Below, one piece after another: positions 6,829 through 10,606 of a stretch of 10,606 nucleotides of DNA. The stretch spans positions 1 to 10,606 of the forward strand of contig CANDFU010000028.1 in assembly GCA_947384095.1 (NCBI GenBank), read 5' to 3'. The translations under genes and the position numbers were made by a program. Positions within the stretch are counted from its first letter, which is position 1, and every line of letters starts with the position of its first letter. The stretch is from an uncultured Roseburia sp. Lineage in GTDB: Bacteria; Bacillota; Clostridia; Lachnospirales; Lachnospiraceae. Below the pieces are notes generated by a model. That model saw only the letters and a program-made list of their open reading frames with translations. It was not told the origin of the DNA and did no database searches.

Positions 6829-7299
6829 TCACTTTACACTGCCTTCCAGTATCTTTACCAGCATAGACGGATATGATATGTAGCCGCCCTGGCTTTTATA
6901 GCACAAAATCTGATACGGCGGCTTATTCCCTCTTATCTGCGCTTTCCTGCACCTCTCATCCGGTCTGATATAACAAAACAGCATAAACATATCTTTTATA
7001 TTTTTCCTTTTCCCGCTTATGGCTTTCAGTTTCTGACAGAGCGATTTTATCTCCGGATTGTTCAATGCCGGAAAGGTCTTATCCGGAGCCCCTGCAATCG
7101 CTGCGAACACGTAATCTCTGTTATTCACATATTTATACGCCTGGGGATACCCCGCCTGATCCTGAAAATATTGTATGCTGCTCACAATCTGATCAATAGA
7201 ATGCCTCGCTTCTTTTGGATTCTTTGTTCCTTTCAATTCAATATTTTTATTCCTGCTCCCTGTCCAGTTCGATGTCATACAACGCGGTATACAGCTCAT
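6829..7299 (-). CDS. Small ORF resembling the C-terminal part of a PD-(D/E)XK nuclease, start uncertain
   Basis: The frame encodes at most 156 residues after an in-frame stop just before the ATG at 7299. The first 17 or so residues overlap the end of the ATPase gene in another frame and look non-native (SCIPRC...TSNWTG). Recognisable structure begins at NIELKGTKN (19-27): a strand with E21-x-K23, then a helix containing Q37 (RHSIDQIVSSIQYF), the usual second half of a PD-(D/E)XK fold, where the Asp-bearing strand should precede. That N-terminal half is missing. Later parts (FAAIAGAPD, MFMLFCYIRPDE) look like ordinary strands. ATGs at 7299 and 7278 have poor binding sites; AGGA before an ATT or TTG codon at about 7242-7234 is an alternative. 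It could be a real small partner, a broken gene, or a protein reached by frameshift. I do not recognise an exact family. Confidence 0.55.
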   Translation of the reverse strand: MSCIPRCMTSNWTGSRNKNIELKGTKNPKEARHSIDQIVSSIQYFQDQAGYPQAYKYVNNRDYVFAAIAGAPDKTFPALNNPEIKSLCQKLKAISGKRKNIKDMFMLFCYIRPDERCRKAQIRGNKPPYQILCYKSQGGYISYPSMLVKILEGSVK

Positions 7300-8599
7300 T
7301 TACCTGTGAAGACACATCATCAATCAGATTTGTCTCTATCTCTCTCCTCTCTTCATTCAACAAATTGACAGAATACCCGCCTTCCGATAAACTGTGCGCA
7401 AACAATTTATATGCTGAGAGCTGCCCTTTTCCGATCATATGATTCCGGGCCACCAGCCTGCAGACCTCTTTCGCCTGTCCCTCGCCAGACAAAACCCCCG
7501 CATAATATAAATTATTGGCTGCCGTAAGAATATACGGACTATGCGTTGTGATAAATACGCTGCTGTCCTGCAGATTTGTAAATAAAACAATGTACTCCAT
7601 TACTTTTTTCTGAAGCAAAGGATAGATATGCGCTTCCGGTTCTTCAATAATCAAAAATACATCTTCCTCCCGCAGCAATAAAACATACATAAAATTCAAA
7701 AGCCATAATATTTCCTGCTGTCCGGACGATGCAAAATTAATCGCTACCGGGTGCTCCGGATCCTCTTCGATCTTCAGATACTCCTTTCCCCCACTGTAAA
7801 AGTATTCTCCTTTTTCCATGCTGACGATGGCATCCGCAATGCCCTTCACATCAAACTGCCTTTTCTCTACAGGATAATAAAGATGCGCCCTTTTTACACC
7901 ATTTTCAAAACTATTGCGCACACTGTCAATCAGCATCATGAACATCTCTGTTATCAGATCCACATTACTGGCACTATTTATCATGGCACGATTATTCGAC
8001 ATCACCGTCAGAAGGCTTCGTCCTGCCGGAATATAATAAGTCTCCTTATTATCACAAAATATTGCATTTACCTTTCGGACTATCATTTCATGATTTCTTT
8101 TTTTCCCTTCATTTGCAAGCGCCAGACTGGTCCTTATCATCTCTTTGTCTTTGTAGTGCATCTCCCGCATTTCTTTTTGCAGCCTGTTTATGGCGCTTAT
8201 CAATTCCGGAGAATATCTTACATTTATAAACTGATTCTTTCTATCGCCCTTTTTCAATCTCACATGTATCCATATATTCGCCGCATACTCATATTTCATA
8301 TAAAAGTCGGGATTCAGATCCCAGCTATATCCAAATAATTTGACAAAAATATTCTTCAGTTCTGCTTTGATTGCCTTGTCAAACCAGATATTCTCCTGCA
8401 GGACATTATTATAAGAATCCGAGTCGTATACCTGCGTCAGATAATCTATAATCTTTGTTTTAATTGCCCTGAAAAAATACACACTTTTTGCAATCGTGCT
8501 TTTTCCCGCAGCCTGCTCACCAATCAACAGATTAAATTTTTCAACTTCCATCTGAAAGCTTCTGACCGGCCCATTGTTTTTGATCTCTATTTTCTGCAT
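7247..8599 (-). CDS. AAA ATPase of the ABC/OLD-like (AAA_15/AAA_21) group
   Basis: This 450-residue cytoplasmic ATPase has an ABC-like head. Numbered from the chosen ATG: Walker A GEQAAGKST (27-35), Q-loop region and a long helical, charged middle (about 60-240), ABC signature ASSGQQE (290-296), Walker B VFLIIEEPEAH (314-324), and switch His353 in FITTHSPYIL. There is no C-terminal TOPRIM domain, unlike true OLD nucleases, so catalysis would come from a partner. The ATG at 8599 is preceded by GGAG 8 bases upstream; a GTG three codons earlier has no spaced site. The downstream ELK-motif ORF overlaps its end by up to 53 bases. Such ATPase-plus-small-partner pairs are typical of accessory and defence loci. 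Base composition is AT-richer than the operon to the right, which suggests separate acquisition. ATPase identity is sure; a defence role is inferred. Confidence 0.9.
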   Translation of the reverse strand: MQKIEIKNNGPVRSFQMEVEKFNLLIGEQAAGKSTIAKSVYFFRAIKTKIIDYLTQVYDSDSYNNVLQENIWFDKAIKAELKNIFVKLFGYSWDLNPDFYMKYEYAANIWIHVRLKKGDRKNQFINVRYSPELISAINRLQKEMREMHYKDKEMIRTSLALANEGKKRNHEMIVRKVNAIFCDNKETYYIPAGRSLLTVMSNNRAMINSASNVDLITEMFMMLIDSVRNSFENGVKRAHLYYPVEKRQFDVKGIADAIVSMEKGEYFYSGGKEYLKIEEDPEHPVAINFASSGQQEILWLLNFMYVLLLREEDVFLIIEEPEAHIYPLLQKKVMEYIVLFTNLQDSSVFITTHSPYILTAANNLYYAGVLSGEGQAKEVCRLVARNHMIGKGQLSAYKLFAHSLSEGGYSVNLLNEERREIETNLIDDVSSQVNELYTALYDIELDREQE

Positions 8600-8631
8600 C
8601 CCTGTCACTCCGTCACTGCTATAATGCTGTT

Positions 8632-8661
8632 ATTGTATCATGAAATGTAAAAAACATACAA
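8632..8661 (-). promoter_or_regulatory. Possible sigma-A promoter of the ATPase cassette
   Basis: On the minus strand TTGTAT (8661-8656) and TACAAT (8637-8632) are 18 bases apart, with a start expected near 8625, some 26 bases before the ATG. The -35 element touches the tail of the terminator of the preceding operon, so the spacing between the two units is very tight. Confidence 0.45.
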
Positions 8662-8704
8662 GAGCAGATAACAGACAAATACGCCTCCGCCTGTTATCTG
8701 CTCT
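8661..8704 (-). terminator. Long-stem terminator of the kinase/hydrolase operon
   Basis: AGAGCAGATAACAG (8661-8674) and its perfect complement (8691-8704) form a 14-base stem with a 16-base loop. On the minus strand it begins 21 bases after the hydrolase stop and is followed by TGTATGTTTTTT. The stem is AT-balanced and the T run is delayed by six bases, so termination may be incomplete and allow some readthrough into the ATPase gene. Confidence 0.75.
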
Positions 8705-8725
8705 CTGCAATCCGATATTCTTACT

Positions 8726-9982
8726 CTATCTCCTGCGCGCCACGATCAGGGCGTCCTCCTTGAAGGGATGCATTTCTACAATCGTCTTCCCCTCTTTTAT
8801 CTCATAATCCACATACGCCGTAAATCGTTCCGCCAGATCGATCACCGTAATATCCCAGCCGCTCAGGTCCATATCAAGGCGCACTTTTGTATTGAACGGC
8901 ACATACACAAGAAAAAGGCCGGGACCATTCTGTGCCACTCTGATATCCGTCGTGGCATTCACCAGAAGATCCTGTCTGGGCGAAAGCGCAAAAACCCGAA
9001 GCTCCTCCATCAGCATTTTTAAGTATCCGTAGTCCCAGGACGCCGGAAATGACATCGCCTCTTCCCAGGAAGCCGGCATATCAAATCCCTCTCCCAGAAG
9101 ACTTGAAAAGCCTTTCTTCACCTTGTGCCAGCTATAGATGCCGGCCGCTCCATAGGTGACGCCGGCGCAGGCCCCGGACAGGACGCTTTCATAGGCTGCC
9201 CTGCGGACGTCCCGGCGGCTCCAGCGGCCGTACAGATTCCCGGAATATCCCATTCCCTCATAGCAGGGCTCGGAATTAATCAACGGTTTCCCAGGGTATT
9301 TTTCCTGCATCGTCTCACTGAGTGCATACGGCATGGCGAGATCCGCCGCGTTGTGCCCACTCTGGTAGAAGCATAAGTCGAGAAGCCGGTACAGCTCGTC
9401 GGGGATATCCGAATATCTTCCCCTGATGTGAGTCGTAAACAGGCATCCCGGCGCCAGCTCTTTTAAAATCTCCGCCACATGTACATAGTACCGGGTCGTC
9501 TCCTCTTCGGGAAAATCCGTATCACCGCTGATCACGTAGAGCGGCTCCAGCCCGGAAAAGACCTCATGCACCTTCCGCACGTAATTTTCGAGACAGTCAA
9601 AGGGAAGGATCCCGTCCGGAAGCATTTTAGAAGCCCAGGTGCCCGGCACGTAATTGCACCACAGGACCACCAGGGCAAGCTCAAATCCCTCCTGCTTCGC
9701 CTTGACGCACATCTCCTTTGCATGTTCAAAATAGGCGTCATTCAGACAGTGCGGGTCGCCATTCACAAAGGGTCTGTAATCCAGATCCGTGACCGAAGCG
9801 TCCCACTGAGGAAGGATATTGATCTGAATGGTATTAAATCCCTGCACCTTTCTTCTGTACAGGTAATAATCCCACTCGTCGTCAGTGATGTTGGTAAACG
9901 CCGACCAGCAGGTATCCGCCAGGTAAAAAAAGGGACGCCCGTCCTTTAATATATTTTTTTTGTTTTCTGCAATCTGAAGCAT
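8726..9982 (-). CDS. Apiosidase-like glycoside hydrolase (DUF4038/GH140 type), probably cytoplasmic
   Basis: This 418-residue protein has the layout of DUF4038 apiosidase-like hydrolases: ILKDGRPFFYLADTCWSAF (11-29) at the start of a (beta/alpha)8 barrel, YLYRRKVQGFNTIQ (40-53), YVISGDTDF (149-157) and PLINSEPCYEG (233-243). By position, D154 and E238 correspond to the acid/base and nucleophile of GH140. From about 335 a small beta-rich domain follows, as in members with a C-terminal sandwich. There is no signal peptide, so it should act inside the cell on imported oligosaccharides or glycosides; many characterised relatives are exported. I chose the ATG at 9982 because AGGAGG lies 6 bases upstream and the homologous region begins there; a longer frame to 10204 only reads through the kinase gene in the wrong frame. 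The kinase stop lies within the binding-site region, 10 bases away, so the two are co-translated. The exact substrate is unknown. Confidence 0.88.
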   Translation of the reverse strand: MLQIAENKKNILKDGRPFFYLADTCWSAFTNITDDEWDYYLYRRKVQGFNTIQINILPQWDASVTDLDYRPFVNGDPHCLNDAYFEHAKEMCVKAKQEGFELALVVLWCNYVPGTWASKMLPDGILPFDCLENYVRKVHEVFSGLEPLYVISGDTDFPEEETTRYYVHVAEILKELAPGCLFTTHIRGRYSDIPDELYRLLDLCFYQSGHNAADLAMPYALSETMQEKYPGKPLINSEPCYEGMGYSGNLYGRWSRRDVRRAAYESVLSGACAGVTYGAAGIYSWHKVKKGFSSLLGEGFDMPASWEEAMSFPASWDYGYLKMLMEELRVFALSPRQDLLVNATTDIRVAQNGPGLFLVYVPFNTKVRLDMDLSGWDITVIDLAERFTAYVDYEIKEGKTIVEMHPFKEDALIVARRR

Positions 9983-9992
9983 AAGATTCCTC

Positions 9993-10606
9993 CTATTTTC
10001 GTAACAAGATATGAACGGCTTCATTCCAGCGGCCCATACGCTTTTTCCAGACGTCGGGCTCACTGTTCTGACGATAAGCCCTGTATTCAGGGTGTGCAAA
10101 GATATCCTCTTTCTGATATACGCCGGCCGCAATCCCCGCCATATAGGCTGCGCCGATCGCAGACAATTCTTCTTCCGCAGAGACGAGAACCGTGGTTTTG
10201 GCAATATCGCTCAGAAACTGCATTAAATATTCGTTTTTGCTGGGCCCTCCGTCCGCTTTTACCTCCGACAGCATCAGCCCGCTGTCATCCGCCATCGCGT
10301 TCAGGATATCCGTGACCTGATAGGCAATACTTTCCACGGCGGCCTTGATCAGCTCATTTCTGGAAGTGGTGCGGCTCATACCGTAAAACATGGCCCGCAC
10401 GGTTTCATTCCAGTACGGCGCCGATAATCCGGAAAACGCCGGAACCAGCACGGTTTCATCCTCTTTATTGCTCTTTTCCACGGCGGCCGCCGTATCAGAC
10501 GGACTCTCAATCAGCCCCAGATCATTCTGCAGCCACGATATCACGGCGCCGGCGTAATTGATGTTTCCCTCCAGCACATATGCGGTCACACCGTCCATAC
10601 GCCAGG
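9993..10606 (-). CDS. FGGY-family carbohydrate kinase, glycerol kinase-like, C-terminal part
   Basis: The frame is open to the window edge; about 204 C-terminal residues of a roughly 500-residue enzyme are present. It phosphorylates a sugar or polyol with ATP in the cytoplasm. Visible signatures are YVLEGNINYAGAVISWL, VPAFSGLSAPYWN, the FGGY second signature FYGMSRTTSRNELIKAAVESIAYQ, KADGGPSKNEYLMQFLSDI (ATP-binding GG) and AIGAAYMAGIAAG. The EGxxxxAGAxxxWL and PAFSGLxAPYW patterns favour glycerol kinase over xylulokinase, but the substrate-binding N-terminal domain is outside the window. Pairing with a glycoside hydrolase rather than glpF or glpD makes a sugar substrate possible. Its stop TAG overlaps the ribosome binding site region of the hydrolase gene (TAGGAGG), showing tight coupling. 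No promoter is visible, since the 5' end is missing. Confidence 0.88.
   Translation of the reverse strand, partial: WRMDGVTAYVLEGNINYAGAVISWLQNDLGLIESPSDTAAAVEKSNKEDETVLVPAFSGLSAPYWNETVRAMFYGMSRTTSRNELIKAAVESIAYQVTDILNAMADDSGLMLSEVKADGGPSKNEYLMQFLSDIAKTTVLVSAEEELSAIGAAYMAGIAAGVYQKEDIFAHPEYRAYRQNSEPDVWKKRMGRWNEAVHILLRK

Noticed and set aside
7751..8338. 195-residue open frame on the + strand opposite the ATPase gene
   Set aside because: The His/Ile/Phe-rich product and antisense position mark it as a shadow of the ATPase coding sequence.
9983..10204. N-terminal extension of the hydrolase frame
   Set aside because: It overlaps the kinase gene in a different frame, is Arg/Lys-rich and unlike the family, while the ATG at 9982 has a perfect binding site.

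Overview
The window reads like a chromosomal stretch of a spore-forming, Gram-positive anaerobe of the Clostridia, most plausibly a Lachnospiraceae-type gut bacterium. The reasons are strong AGGAGG-type ribosome binding sites, sigma-A type promoters with short leaders, a spore maturation gene (spmB), a lipoprotein without outer-membrane features, a membrane anti-sigma factor with an RsgI-like extracellular domain, and moderate, uneven base composition. The species assignment is inference. No rRNA, tRNA, CRISPR array, insertion sequence or prophage gene is visible.

Left part (1-3056). The 3' part of a lipoprotein gene on the + strand ends at a bidirectional hairpin terminator. Converging on it from the right is a three-gene minus-strand operon: a secreted protein with three near-identical 24-residue Asp/Cys repeats and a His/Gly tail (2831-2247), an ECF-type sigma factor (2225-1746), and its membrane anti-sigma factor (1749-991). 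The last two overlap by 4 bases through a TTG start. The anti-sigma factor carries a VDVNPSIE motif like the self-cleaving Asn-Pro site of RsgI proteins, and its outer end is rich in His, Cys and Asp, as is the secreted protein. This looks like a small envelope or metal-responsive regulon whose first gene is probably both target and reporter.

Middle (3057-6780). An adenosylhomocysteinase gene of the short archaeal/Thermotoga-like type (+) has its own promoter and terminator. A solitary spmB gene (-) follows, and then a response regulator with REC, degenerate GGDEF and apparently intact EAL domains (-), which should degrade c-di-GMP under phosphorylation control.

Right part (6829-10606). An AT-richer two-gene cassette (-) encodes an ABC/OLD-like AAA ATPase with no fused nuclease and, overlapping its end, a small ORF with an ELK motif that resembles the back half of a PD-(D/E)XK nuclease. 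This is the best candidate for an accessory, possibly anti-phage, system, although the partner may be truncated. Beyond it, a GC-rich operon (-) holds the end of an FGGY sugar/glycerol kinase followed by an apiosidase-like (DUF4038/GH140) glycoside hydrolase that lacks a signal peptide and so probably works in the cytoplasm on imported oligosaccharides.

Transcription units are mostly single genes or short operons separated by hairpin terminators; genes 5021-10606 all run on the minus strand.
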